DNA from: Actinotalea subterranea
Lineage (GTDB): Bacteria; Actinomycetota; Actinomycetes; Actinomycetales; Cellulomonadaceae
Reading direction: 5' to 3'
Assembly (NCBI RefSeq): GCF_008364845.1
Contig: NZ_VTTP01000001.1
Location: 210,827 to 274,826, forward strand
DNA: 64,000 nucleotides
Made by a program: the position numbers and the translations under genes. Below are positions 47,960 through 56,687 of the stretch, piece by piece; the first letter of the stretch is position 1, and each line of letters opens with the position of its first letter. Below the pieces are notes generated by a model. The model was not told the DNA's origin and did no database searches. It saw nothing but the letters and a program-made list of their open reading frames with translations.

Positions 47960-49177
47960 GTGACGGAGCACCCCCACTCACCCGCGCGACTCCTCGAGGA
48001 CGCCGCCGCACTCACCCCGGAGCTCGCGACGCTCCGCCGTGACCTGCACCGCATCCCCGAGATCGGCCTGGCACTGCCCCTGACGCAGGCCCGCGTGCTG
48101 ACGGCACTCGACGGCCTCGACCTCGAGGTCACCACGGGCACGGCCCTGGGCTCGGTCGTCGCCGTCTTGCGCGGTGCGCGTCCCGGGCCGGCCGTGCTGC
48201 TGCGCGGCGACATGGACGCGCTGCCCGTCACGGAGGACTCGGGTGAGTCGTTCACGAGCACCCACGTGGGCGTGATGCACGCGTGCGGGCACGACATGCA
48301 CATGGCGGGCCTCGTCGGTGCGGCCCGTCTGCTCGCCGCACGGCGCGACGAGCTCGCCGGCTCCGTCGTCTTCATGTTCCAGCCCGGCGAGGAAGGGGAC
48401 CACGGCGCGCGGATCATGATCGAGGAGGGTGTGCTGGATGCCGCCGGGGAGCGGGTCGTCGCGGCCTACGGCATCCACGTGTTCTCCGCCGGAGCGCCGC
48501 TCGGGGTGATCACCGGCCGGCCGGGCCCCACGATGGCCGCCGCCGACCAGCTGTACGTGACCGTCGAGGGCCGCGGCGGTCACGGCTCCGCACCTCACCT
48601 CGCCGCCGACCCGGTGACCGTCGCGGCCGAGATCGTGCTCGCGCTCCAGACGGTGGTGACCCGGCAGTTCGACGCCCACGACCCCGTCGTGGTGTCCGTC
48701 GGGAAGATCACCGCGGGCACCACCGACAACGTGATCCCCGCGACGGCCGAGATCGCGGCGACCGTCCGCACGTTCTCCCGGGAGCAGCACGCGACGATCC
48801 CCGAGCGCCTCACCCGCGCCGCCGAGCACATCGCCGCCGCGCACGGCCTGACCGCCCACGTGGAGTACGTGCGCGGCTACCCCGTGACCGTGAACGATGC
48901 CGCCGAGACGGCACGGGCCGCACGCGTGACCCGTGCGCTGCTCGGTGACGAGGGGTACATCGACGCGCCTCGACCGGTCTCGGGGGCCGAGGACTTCTCC
49001 TACGTGCTCCAGGAGGTGCCCGGGGTGTTCCTGTTCCTCGGCGCGACACCCGCCGGCGAGGACCCCGCGACGGCCCCCTACAACCACGCAGCGGGCGCCC
49101 GGTTCGACGACGCCGCCCTGCCCGTCGCCGCAGCGGTCCTCGCGGGGCTCGCCCTCGACCGGCTCGCCGAGGGCTGA
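47960..49177 (+). CDS. M20-family amidohydrolase (N-acyl amino acid/hippurate hydrolase type)
   Basis: A 405-residue metallo-amidohydrolase. Metal ligands are visible in HACGHDMHM, QPGEEGDHG, HVFSAGAPLG and SGAEDFSYV; the dimerisation domain opens with GRGGHGSAPHLAADPV. LLRGDMDALPVTE is the family strand. Such enzymes remove acyl groups from amino acids or cleave hippurate-like amides. AAGGA lies 9 bp before the GTG start, and a TAGCGT hexamer near 47901 could be its -10. The gene is monocistronic, ending at a strong hairpin. Confidence 0.92.
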   Translation: MTEHPHSPARLLEDAAALTPELATLRRDLHRIPEIGLALPLTQARVLTALDGLDLEVTTGTALGSVVAVLRGARPGPAVLLRGDMDALPVTEDSGESFTSTHVGVMHACGHDMHMAGLVGAARLLAARRDELAGSVVFMFQPGEEGDHGARIMIEEGVLDAAGERVVAAYGIHVFSAGAPLGVITGRPGPTMAAADQLYVTVEGRGGHGSAPHLAADPVTVAAEIVLALQTVVTRQFDAHDPVVVSVGKITAGTTDNVIPATAEIAATVRTFSREQHATIPERLTRAAEHIAAAHGLTAHVEYVRGYPVTVNDAAETARAARVTRALLGDEGYIDAPRPVSGAEDFSYVLQEVPGVFLFLGATPAGEDPATAPYNHAAGARFDDAALPVAAAVLAGLALDRLAEG

Positions 49178-49200
49178 CGGGCACCGCGCAGCACGGAACG

Positions 49201-49237
49201 GCTGCGGCACCCGGCCTCGTGAGCCGGGTGCCGCAGC
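49201..49237. terminator. Strong bidirectional hairpin between convergent operons
   Basis: GCTGCGGCACCCGGC (49201-49215) pairs perfectly with GCCGGGTGCCGCAGC (49223-49237): 15 bp with a 7-nt loop, between the M20 gene and the fix/acyl-CoA operon. Confidence 0.75.
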
Positions 49238-49280
49238 CCTCTGTGCCTCGGCCCTCTGTGCCTCAGCCCTCTCTGCCTCA
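49236..49280. repeat. Three tandem 15-bp repeats
   Basis: Units GCCCTCTGTGCCTCG, GCCCTCTGTGCCTCA and GCCCTCTCTGCCTCA follow head to tail. The last one contains the stop codon of the hydratase gene (TCA on this strand). Confidence 0.85.
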
Positions 49281-50084
49281 GCGTCCCGTGTAGACCGGGG
49301 GCCGCTTCTCGGCCGCCGCGACGTTCGTCTCGCGGAAGTCGGCGCTGAGCGCGCCGAGGGCGAGGTAGTCGCCCTCGATCTGGAAGTACGTGTCCATCGT
49401 GTAGTCGGGCAGCCGGTTCGAGATCTGCTTGATGTGGTTGATCCCGACCGGGGACTTCGCCGCGATGCGCTCCGCGAGCGCCCGAGCCTCGGCGTACGCC
49501 GACTCGGCGGGGACCACCTGGTAGACCATGCCGAGCTCGGCGGCGGCCGCGGCCGGCACCGGGTCGCCGAGCATGCAGATCGCCTTGGCACGCATCGGCC
49601 CGACGAGCCGCTGCAGTGCCCACAGGCCACCCGTGTCGGGCGTCAGCGCGTAGTCCACGAAGAGCTCGTGGAAGTACGCCTTGTCGGACGCGACGACGAT
49701 GTCGCTCGACAGCAGCAGGTTGCACCCGCCACCGAGGCAGCCGCCCTCGGCGAGCCCGATGATCGGCGTCGGGATCGTGTACATCTTCTTGATCAGGTTC
49801 GAGATCTCGAACATGACCTGCCGCGCGGAGGTGAGGTCCTTCGCGAGCTTCGTCTTGATGATGTCCAGGTCACCGGGGCCGAACGACACGGGGCCCGTGC
49901 CGCGCAGGATGATCGCGCGCACGTCCTCGTCCCAGTGGGCGCGGTCGAGCGCGGCACCGAACTCGTCGATGACCTGCTCGGAGAACCGGTTGAGGTTCTC
50001 GGGGCAGTCGAACGTGATGGTCGCGATCGCACCGTCCTTCTCGAACGTCACGACGTGGTCGAACTTCTTCTCGTACGGGTACAC
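49278..50084 (-). CDS. Enoyl-CoA hydratase/isomerase family protein, isomerase-like active site
   Basis: A 268-residue crotonase-fold enzyme. The oxyanion-hole region is FGPGDLDIIKTKL and EGGCLGGGCNLLLSSDIVV. Both hydratase glutamates are replaced: the GGC-E position is Asn (GGCN) and the FGQPE position is Phe (FHELF). Instead ALTPDTGG has an Asp at the place used by isomerases of the family. It is therefore more likely an isomerase or racemase-type enzyme than a true hydratase. It is last in the fix/acyl-CoA operon, 51 bp after the SDR. Confidence 0.88.
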   Translation of the reverse strand: MYPYEKKFDHVVTFEKDGAIATITFDCPENLNRFSEQVIDEFGAALDRAHWDEDVRAIILRGTGPVSFGPGDLDIIKTKLAKDLTSARQVMFEISNLIKKMYTIPTPIIGLAEGGCLGGGCNLLLSSDIVVASDKAYFHELFVDYALTPDTGGLWALQRLVGPMRAKAICMLGDPVPAAAAAELGMVYQVVPAESAYAEARALAERIAAKSPVGINHIKQISNRLPDYTMDTYFQIEGDYLALGALSADFRETNVAAAEKRPPVYTGR

Positions 50085-50135
50085 GGGGGCTCCTCTTCTC
50101 TGGGGATGTGTGCCTGGGGGGGGACGGCGGACGCC

Positions 50136-50984
50136 TCAGCGGGCCACGAGCGTCGGGCGGACACCGCCGACGATGCCCGCGACACGACCCGTGATGGCGG
50201 GGTTGTAGGCCGGGTGCGTGAGGATGTAGAAGGTCCCCTTCTCGAGCTCGGTGATGATCGTCTCGACCGCGTCGACGACCGGGAGCCCGTGCGGCATCGA
50301 GCCCGTGACGACCGCCATGCGGGCGCGGTAGTCGTCGGTCCGGTAGTACGGGTCGTCCGCGTCGTAGGTGCTCGGGTCACGGTGACGCAGGCAGTTGTCG
50401 AGGTCCGTCTGCACGACGGCGGGGCACACCACGTGCGCCGTGACCTTGGAGCCCACGCCCTGGAGCTGGAGGTCGAGGACCTCGGTGAGCGACAGGGAGG
50501 CGAACTTGCTGGCCACGTAGGCGGGCGAGTTCTCGACCGTGAGCAGGCCCGCGATCGAGGAGGTGTTGACGACGTGGCAGGGAAGGTCCTGCGCGATCAT
50601 CCCGGGCACGAACGCCTTGATGCCGTGCACGACGCCCTTGACGTTCACGTCGAGCAGCCAGTCCCAGTCGGACAGCGGCTGCTCCCAGACGGTGCCGACC
50701 GAGATCACGCCGGCGTTGTTGAAGAACAGGTCGACCGAGCCGTACGCGGCGAACGTCTCGCGTGCGAACGCCTCCATCGCCGGGTAGTCCCGCACGTCGA
50801 ACACGGCGGACAGCACCTGCGCGCCGCCCTCCTCGAGCTCCTTGACCAGCGCGTCGAGATGATCGGCGTCGATGTCGGCGAGCGCGAGCTGCGCGCCGGC
50901 CGCCGCGAACCGTCGGGCGAGCTCCTGACCGATGCCGTTGGCGGCGCCGGTGATCGCGACGGCCTTGCCGTGGTAGTCCTGCAT
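50136..50984 (-). CDS. SDR-family oxidoreductase
   Basis: A 282-residue short-chain dehydrogenase. The NAD(P) motif is TGAANGIG (residues about 11-18), NNAG follows, and the catalytic Ser, Tyr, Lys are in NTSSIAGLLTVENSPAYVASK. The acidic ADID after the second strand favours NAD. It lies in the fix operon between the acyl-CoA dehydrogenase and the crotonase gene, so it probably oxidises a 3-hydroxyacyl or related intermediate of the same pathway. Confidence 0.9.
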   Translation of the reverse strand: MQDYHGKAVAITGAANGIGQELARRFAAAGAQLALADIDADHLDALVKELEEGGAQVLSAVFDVRDYPAMEAFARETFAAYGSVDLFFNNAGVISVGTVWEQPLSDWDWLLDVNVKGVVHGIKAFVPGMIAQDLPCHVVNTSSIAGLLTVENSPAYVASKFASLSLTEVLDLQLQGVGSKVTAHVVCPAVVQTDLDNCLRHRDPSTYDADDPYYRTDDYRARMAVVTGSMPHGLPVVDAVETIITELEKGTFYILTHPAYNPAITGRVAGIVGGVRPTLVAR

Positions 50985-51072
50985 GACGTTCCTCCTCGTG
51001 AGGGTGGTGCACTGCGGGCGGGGCCGCCCTGGGGGTGTGCCGGTGGTGCCAGCGGGTGCCTGGGCGAGCGGC

Positions 51073-52230
51073 TCAGGCGAGGTTGCGCTTGATGAGCCCG
51101 GCGACGACGTCGTTGAGCGCCTCGACCGAGGCGCCGCCGATCGCCATGACCTTGGCGTCGCGCCAGTACCGCTCGACGCCCGTCTCCACGACCGTGCCGA
51201 CACCGCCGAAGAGCTGGATCGCCTCGCGGGCGACGTACTCGGAGACCTCGGCGCCCTTGATCTTCAGGAGCCGGCCCTGGGCCAGGCACAGCTGCCCGCG
51301 GTCGCGCTCCGCGTAGGTCGAGTAGACGAGCGCGCGCAGCGACTCGATCTCCCCGTACATGCGCGCGAGCTTGTGCCGCGTCACCTGGAAGCGGTCGAAC
51401 ATGGACTGGCCCTGCTGCGTCCGCTCGAGGCTGTAGGCGAGCGCCATGCGGTACGCGCCCTCGGCGATGCCCAGGCTCACGGGGCCGCAGCTGAGGAACT
51501 CCGTGGTCGCGCTGACGAACATCGCCTGGAGGCAGCCGTCGAGCGGGCCGAGCAGGTTCTCACGGGGGATGCGGCAGTCCGTGAAGGAGAGCGAGCCGGT
51601 CGCCGAACCGTGCCAGCCGAGCTTGTGCTCGGGCTTGCCGATGCCGAGCCCCGGGGTGCCGGCTGGCACGAGGAACGCGCTCAGGCCTGCCTTGGTCACC
51701 GGGTCGACGTGGTCGGCGGTCACGGCGACGACCACGTAGAGGTCGGCGACGCCCGTGTTGCAGATGAGGACCTTGCCGCCGTTGAGCACCCACTCGTCGC
51801 CGTCGAGCACCGCACGCGTGGCGAACTCGACCTGGTTGTCGCCGCCGACCGCCTCGGTCGAGCCGCACGCCATGATGATCTCCCCCGCGGCTGCGGGCAC
51901 CAGGTACGTCTTCTTCTGCTCGACGCTGCCGAGCATCTCGATCAGGCCGCCCGCGAGGAAGCTGTGGGCACCCATCGCGATGGTCAGCACGGGCATCGCC
52001 GTGGCGATCTCCTCGTAGATCAGTGCGCTCGTCGTCTGGTCCGCGCCGAGCCCGCCGAACTCCTCGGGGACCGTGACGCCCAGCAGGCCGAGCTCGCCCG
52101 CGCGCTTGAACAGGGCGAGCGGGAACTCGTGGGTCGCGTCGATCTCGAGCGCCTGCGGCGCGACCTCGGTGCGGACGAACTCACGGACGGTGTCGAGGAT
52201 CGCCTGGCGGCCCTCGGTCAGGTACCACAT
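51073..52230 (-). CDS. Acyl-CoA dehydrogenase (CaiA-like context)
   Basis: A 385-residue flavin enzyme. Signatures are VTVPEEFGGLGADQTTSALIYEE, ACGSTEAVGGDNQ, SLSFTDCRIPRENLLG, and AIQLFGGVGTVVETGVERYWRDAKVMAIGGASVEAL. At the classical YEGT catalytic position it has IGGAS, so the base must lie elsewhere, as in the isovaleryl/GGG-type branches. It stands directly after fixX, so electrons likely pass between it and the FixABCX proteins, in either direction. Confidence 0.92.
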   Translation of the reverse strand: MWYLTEGRQAILDTVREFVRTEVAPQALEIDATHEFPLALFKRAGELGLLGVTVPEEFGGLGADQTTSALIYEEIATAMPVLTIAMGAHSFLAGGLIEMLGSVEQKKTYLVPAAAGEIIMACGSTEAVGGDNQVEFATRAVLDGDEWVLNGGKVLICNTGVADLYVVVAVTADHVDPVTKAGLSAFLVPAGTPGLGIGKPEHKLGWHGSATGSLSFTDCRIPRENLLGPLDGCLQAMFVSATTEFLSCGPVSLGIAEGAYRMALAYSLERTQQGQSMFDRFQVTRHKLARMYGEIESLRALVYSTYAERDRGQLCLAQGRLLKIKGAEVSEYVAREAIQLFGGVGTVVETGVERYWRDAKVMAIGGASVEALNDVVAGLIKRNLA

Positions 52231-52289
52231 GGTCGTGCTCCTTCTCGCTGATGGTGCGTGGATGGTTCGCGTCGGTCGGACGGCGGGCG

Positions 52290-52580
52290 TCAGCCCTGCC
52301 GGTAGCTCACGCCGAACGTGCTGCGGGGGTAGGTCCAGCGCACGATGCCGCCGGCCTCGCACACGACCCGGCACGTGCCGCACTCGAGGCAGCCGGCGTG
52401 GTCGAGCCCGACGACCCCGTCGGGGCCCACGCGGTAGAGCTGCGCGGGGCAGGCCGCGACGCAGGGCGTCGTCGTGCACGTCGCGCACACGGCCGGGTCG
52501 AGGACGATGTGGGGGCTGCCCTCGTCGACCGCGAAGACGTCGCGGCCCAGCAGCTCGGGGACGGGCAGGCGCGTGCTCAC
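52290..52580 (-). CDS. fixX: FixX-like ferredoxin
   Basis: A 96-residue [4Fe-4S] protein. Cysteines are in CATCTTTPCVAACP and CLECGTCRVVC, giving the FixX arrangement; HIVLDPAVCATC opens the domain. FixX accepts electrons from FixC. The GTG start overlaps the fixC stop by 4 bp. Confidence 0.9.
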   Translation of the reverse strand: MSTRLPVPELLGRDVFAVDEGSPHIVLDPAVCATCTTTPCVAACPAQLYRVGPDGVVGLDHAGCLECGTCRVVCEAGGIVRWTYPRSTFGVSYRQG

Positions 52581-53860
52581 AGGGACCTCACCCCCACGAG
52601 GCCGTCGCGCACGAGGCCGCGCAGGGGTACGCCGTGGCGACGACGCACATCGCGCACGAGCCGCCGCAGCGGCGGGGGCGGTCCGCCGTCGACCGCGAAC
52701 ATCGAGGTCGCGACGTCGAGCGCGAGGCCCGGGTAGGTGCCGTAGAGCCGGTGCAGGTGCAGCAGGTCCCGGTACCCGTCGGCGCCGCGCATCGTCGCCA
52801 TGAGCCCGTGCCGCTCGAGCGCCGCGTGGTAGGCCGCGTCGAGGTCACCGCCCGCGAGCACGGCCTCGGCCGCCGCGATGCCGGACACGAGCGCGAGGTC
52901 CATGCCCCGCACGGTGTAGCCGAGGTTGAGGACGAAGCCCGCGGCCTCGCCGGTGACGAGGAACCCCTCGCGTGCGAGCCGGCGCGGGACACCCCGCACG
53001 CCGTCCTCACGGACCAGGTGCGCGGAGTACTCGACGCTCTCGCCGCCCGCGAGGTACGGGCGCACGGCGGGGTGCTCCTTGAGGTCCTGCAGGAGCCCGT
53101 GCGGCGTGCGCCCGGCGGCCGCGAGGTCTCCGGGCGAGACGACGACGCCGATGGAGATGCTCGCGGCGTTCGTGTACATGAAGCCGCCGCCGTGCACCCC
53201 ACCCGTGCAGCCGAGCAGGAGCGTCGCCGCACCCTCGCCCGGGCCGACGCCGAACCGCGCCTCGAGCGCCGCGGCGTCGAGCGCCACGACCTCCTTGACA
53301 CCGACGCCGACCGAGGCGGGAGCGAGCGGCCCGGTCAGCCCGGCCTCACGGGCGAGCAGCGAGCTGACGCCGTCCGCGGCCACGACGACGCTCGCGCGCA
53401 TCTCCTCGCCGTCGGCGACGATCCCGACCACACGGTCGTGCTCCATCAGGAGCGAGTCGACCGTGACGCCGGTCGCGAGCAGCGCGCCCTCCCCCTCGGC
53501 GCGGCCCGCGAGCCACGCGTCGAACCGCGCCCGCAGGACCGTCACGGACGCGGGGACCCCGGCCGGGTCGCTGTCCCCGGAGGGCAGCACCGAGACCTGC
53601 ATCGCACGGTCGCCGTCGACGAGCATGATCTGCTCGCGCACGACGGCGCGCTCGAACGGCGCCTGCCGGGTGAGCCCCTCCTCGAGCGCCTCGAGCGCGT
53701 ACGTGTAGAGCCGGCCGCCGCTGACGTTCTTGGCGCCCGCGGTCGTCCCGCGCTCGACGAGGACGACGGAGCGTCCCTCACGCGCGAGCCGGTGCGCGCA
53801 CGCGGAGCCCGCGGGGCCGGCGCCGACGACGATGACGTCGACGTCCGCGTCGTCGCTCAC
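52577..53860 (-). CDS. fixC: FixC-like FAD oxidoreductase
   Basis: A 427-residue flavoprotein of the ETF-quinone oxidoreductase/FixC type. The Rossmann motif is VIVVGAGPAGSACAHRL, KNVSGGRLYTYALE follows, and the second FAD motif is FLVTGEAAGFVLNLGYTVRGMDLALVSG. No membrane helix is evident. The GTG start overlaps the fixB stop and its end overlaps fixX, so the four fix genes are tightly coupled. Confidence 0.92.
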   Translation of the reverse strand: MSDDADVDVIVVGAGPAGSACAHRLAREGRSVVLVERGTTAGAKNVSGGRLYTYALEALEEGLTRQAPFERAVVREQIMLVDGDRAMQVSVLPSGDSDPAGVPASVTVLRARFDAWLAGRAEGEGALLATGVTVDSLLMEHDRVVGIVADGEEMRASVVVAADGVSSLLAREAGLTGPLAPASVGVGVKEVVALDAAALEARFGVGPGEGAATLLLGCTGGVHGGGFMYTNAASISIGVVVSPGDLAAAGRTPHGLLQDLKEHPAVRPYLAGGESVEYSAHLVREDGVRGVPRRLAREGFLVTGEAAGFVLNLGYTVRGMDLALVSGIAAAEAVLAGGDLDAAYHAALERHGLMATMRGADGYRDLLHLHRLYGTYPGLALDVATSMFAVDGGPPPPLRRLVRDVRRRHGVPLRGLVRDGLVGVRSL

Positions 53861-54879
53861 GACGGGACCCCGGCCGCCCGGACGGCACCGGCGAGCAGCG
53901 GGACGAGCTCGCGCAGGTCCCCGACGAGCCCGTGGTCGCACTGACCCATGAGCGCCGCGGAGGCGTCGGTGTTGATCGCGACGACGGTCCGCGCGTCGCG
54001 GATGCCGACGGTGTGCTGGACCTGGCCGGAGACGCCGACCCCCACGTACAGGTCGGGGTGCACGCTCGCGCCGGAGATGCCGATGTAGCGGTCCACGGGG
54101 AGCCACCCGCGGTCCTCCGCGACGGGCCGCGTGCACGCGAGCTCGGCACCCAGCGCACGTGCGAGGTCCTCGACCAGCGCGAGGTCGTCGAGGGTCTGCA
54201 CGCCCATGCCCACGCAGACGACGCGGGACGCGGCCGACAGGTCCACGGCGTCGCGCTCGCGCGAGGTGCGCGACGTGACCCGCACGCGCGTGTCGCGGTC
54301 CACCACGACCGTCTCGAGCGCCACGGGGCCACCCGACCCGGCGCCGCCGGCGTCCGGCGGCGGGAGGGCGCCCGGTCCGCCGCGGCCCGCAGCCGCGCTC
54401 ACGACCGCCCGGCCGTGCCACTCGAGCCCCTGCACGGCCGCACCGGCGTAGAGCGTGCGCTCCGCGCACCACCCGCCGTCGGGCAGCCGACGCACCGAGG
54501 TGGCCTCGCTGACGAGGCCGCACCCCAGGCGGGTCGCAAGCCGGGCCGCGATCTCCCAACCGCTGACCGTCGCGGGCACCAGGACGAGGCCCGGGGTCGC
54601 CCCGGCGAGGCGCTCGGCGACCGCCGGGACGTAGTCCTCGGGCCGGTCGAGCCCGGGCGACGGCACCGGCGCGCCCGCCGCGAGGACGACGACGGACATC
54701 GCCCCACACCCCGTCAGGGCCTGCGCGGTCGCGGGGTCCGGCACACCGAGGCACATCACGTGCACGGCGGCCGTCGGGTCCGCGGAGAGCGCGAGGACGA
54801 CGAGGCCGGCGACCTCGTGCGGCTCGGCGACCACGTGGACGACGTCGGTGGGCATGGCGGTCGTGTCGGCGGTCATCAC
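53857..54879 (-). CDS. fixB: Electron transfer flavoprotein alpha subunit (FixB-like)
   Basis: A 340-residue ETF-alpha. The C-terminal FAD domain carries RVVCVGMGVQTLDDL, GAELACTRPVAEDRGWLPVDRYIGISGASVHPDLYVGVGVSGQVQHTVG and VVAINTDASAALMGQCDHGLVGDL, all typical. The N-terminal half is the pairing domain with FixA. The start overlaps the fixA stop (GTGATGA). Confidence 0.93.
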   Translation of the reverse strand: MMTADTTAMPTDVVHVVAEPHEVAGLVVLALSADPTAAVHVMCLGVPDPATAQALTGCGAMSVVVLAAGAPVPSPGLDRPEDYVPAVAERLAGATPGLVLVPATVSGWEIAARLATRLGCGLVSEATSVRRLPDGGWCAERTLYAGAAVQGLEWHGRAVVSAAAGRGGPGALPPPDAGGAGSGGPVALETVVVDRDTRVRVTSRTSRERDAVDLSAASRVVCVGMGVQTLDDLALVEDLARALGAELACTRPVAEDRGWLPVDRYIGISGASVHPDLYVGVGVSGQVQHTVGIRDARTVVAINTDASAALMGQCDHGLVGDLRELVPLLAGAVRAAGVPS

Positions 54880-55655
54880 AGGGCTCCGGTCTCGGTCAGC
54901 GCGGACACCAGGGCGGCGACCCGCTCCGCGGGCTCACCCGCGTCCAGCAGCACGCGGGAGCGCTCGGCCGCGTAGCCCGTGACACGCGTGACGACGGTCC
55001 GGGGCGCGAGCGCGTCGGGTGCGAGGCCCAGCGCGTCAACGGCGACCTGCTCGCCCGGCTTGCGGCCCGCGGCGATCACCGCCTTGAGGCCCGGGATGGG
55101 GGCCGGCCCCACCTCGGCGAGCACCGTGACGACCGCAGGCAGGTCGCACTCGACGGCCTCCAGGTCGCCGCCGACCACGCGGACGGCGTGCAGCCGTTCC
55201 CCCTGGACCGCGAGCTCGCGGACGTTGGTCACCACGGGCCAGCCGAGGACCTCGGCGACGCGCGGACCCACCTCGTGGGCGTACGTGTCCGCGGCGCCCT
55301 CGCCGCACAGCACGACCTCGACGTCCCCCAGCGCACGCACCTGGGCCGCCAGGGCGTGCGCCGTGACGTGCCCGTCGGCGGACCCGGCGGCCGCGCTGAC
55401 GACGTGCACGGCACGGTCGGCGCCACGCGCGAGCACGTCCTTCTGCGATGCCTTCGCGCCAGCGTCGCCGAAGGTCAGGGCGACGAGCTCGGCACCGCGC
55501 TCCGCGGCGAGCACGCGCCCGGCCTCGATCGCGTTCCGGTCGTAGTCCGAGACCTTCCAGCGCGCGGACGACGTGTCCACGGCGCGTGTGACCGGGTCGA
55601 GCCGCAGCTCGTTCTCGGCCGGGACCCACTTGTAGCAGACGACAGCTCTGGGCAA
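54876..55655 (-). CDS. fixA: Electron transfer flavoprotein beta subunit (FixA-like)
   Basis: A 259-residue ETF-beta: VVCYKWVPAENELRLDPVTRAVD, SDYDRNAIEAGRVLAAERGAELVALTFG, VLCGEGAADTYAHEVGPRVAEVLGWPVVTNV and the loop IPGLKAVIAAGRKP. It binds AMP or FAD and transfers electrons with FixB. It is the first gene of the operon, with a TTG start and GAGGA 7 bp upstream; a large hairpin lies just above this ribosome-binding site. Confidence 0.93.
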   Translation of the reverse strand: MPRAVVCYKWVPAENELRLDPVTRAVDTSSARWKVSDYDRNAIEAGRVLAAERGAELVALTFGDAGAKASQKDVLARGADRAVHVVSAAAGSADGHVTAHALAAQVRALGDVEVVLCGEGAADTYAHEVGPRVAEVLGWPVVTNVRELAVQGERLHAVRVVGGDLEAVECDLPAVVTVLAEVGPAPIPGLKAVIAAGRKPGEQVAVDALGLAPDALAPRTVVTRVTGYAAERSRVLLDAGEPAERVAALVSALTETGAL

Positions 55656-55672
55656 CGCACGTTCCTCACCGG

Positions 55673-55713
55673 GGGGTGGTCCGGCGTCGTCACGGCGCCG
55701 GGCTGACCACCCC
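55673..55713 (-). promoter_or_regulatory. Hairpin above the fixA ribosome-binding site
   Basis: GGGGTGGT (55673-55680) pairs with ACCACCCC (55706-55713), and CCGGCG (55681-55686) with CGCCGG (55696-55701), leaving a 9-nt loop and a 4-nt bulge. It ends three bases before the Shine-Dalgarno region and could be an attenuator, a regulator-binding site or a terminator. Confidence 0.5.
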
Positions 55714-55814
55714 AGGTTCCGGTGCGCGCGGGCGCTCGCCGGGCCCGGCAGTGGTGGAAACCCGACCGCCCGTGGTCGGTTCCGGACACGGCCCTGCGCC
55801 CGCCGGCCGCCTCG

Positions 55815-56678
55815 TCAGCCGCGGAACGTGGCCCGGCACGCGCCGGGCGACAAGCCCGTGGCGCGCACGAAGAAGCGGCAGAAGTTCGCCGGGTCCTCGA
55901 AGCCGAGCCGGCGCCCGACGACGCCGACCGGCAGGTCCGTGTACGCGAGGAGGCGGCGCGCCTCCCGCACGAGCCGCGCGTCGATCACCTGCTTGGGCGT
56001 CAGACCCGTGGCCTCGACGCTCGCCCGCCCCAGGGTCTTGGAGGAGTACCCGAGCGCGACCGCGTAGTCCTCGACCGTGTGGATCGAGCCGAACGAGCGC
56101 TCGACGAGCTCGAGGAACGCGCGCGCCACGGGGTGCGGCTCCAGCGGACGGCCCGAGAACAGCGAGGGTGCCTGGGCGACCCGCAGCAGGAGTGCCTGGA
56201 GCAGGTGCCGCAGCATGGCGTCGCCCCGCGTGAGGTGCTGCCCGGTCGGGCCGAAGACGTAGCGCCGGTACTCGCGGTCGAGCACGTCGAGGTGGGCGCG
56301 GACGTCCGCGAGGTCGTCACCGGCGAGGAGCCACGACGTCGGGCCCGTGCGCGCGGCCGCCGGGTCCTGCCCCAGGAAGTCGTCGGTGAAGCAGATCGCG
56401 GTGCCCTCGACCGTGGGCGGTCGCTCGTGCACCTGGCCCGGGCGGATCCACAGCAGCGAACCCGGTGCGTGGTGGTGGACGTCCAGGTCGACGAGCTGCT
56501 CGGCGGAGCCTGCCGAGCACAGGATGACGATGTGGAAGTCGGTCCGCAGCAGGTCGCTCGCGCGGCTGCGGTCCATGCAGCCGCCCGTGGGCTTGAGCGC
56601 CGCGAGGCACACGCCGAGCTCGGCGCGGTCGGGGTGCACGGCGTCGAGCCGGCCGATCGTCTGCTGGCGACCAGACAT
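55815..56678 (-). CDS. AraC-family transcriptional regulator
   Basis: A 287-residue regulator. The C-terminal double HTH reads VEDYAVALGYSSKTLGRASVEATGLTPKQVIDARLVREARRLL and GRRLGFEDPANFCRFFVRATGLSPGACR. The N-terminal cupin-like domain (HHHAPGSLLWIRPGQVH) is the sensor. It lies 159 bp upstream of fixA on the same strand, so it is the likely activator of the fix/acyl-CoA operon. Confidence 0.9.
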   Translation of the reverse strand: MSGRQQTIGRLDAVHPDRAELGVCLAALKPTGGCMDRSRASDLLRTDFHIVILCSAGSAEQLVDLDVHHHAPGSLLWIRPGQVHERPPTVEGTAICFTDDFLGQDPAAARTGPTSWLLAGDDLADVRAHLDVLDREYRRYVFGPTGQHLTRGDAMLRHLLQALLLRVAQAPSLFSGRPLEPHPVARAFLELVERSFGSIHTVEDYAVALGYSSKTLGRASVEATGLTPKQVIDARLVREARRLLAYTDLPVGVVGRRLGFEDPANFCRFFVRATGLSPGACRATFRG

Positions 56679-56687
56679 GGCCCGACG

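Noticed and set aside
48933-53944. Very long plus-strand frames (719, 422 and 623 codons) opposite the fix/acyl-CoA operon
   Set aside because: Antisense to genes with intact catalytic motifs; composition is typical of shadow frames.
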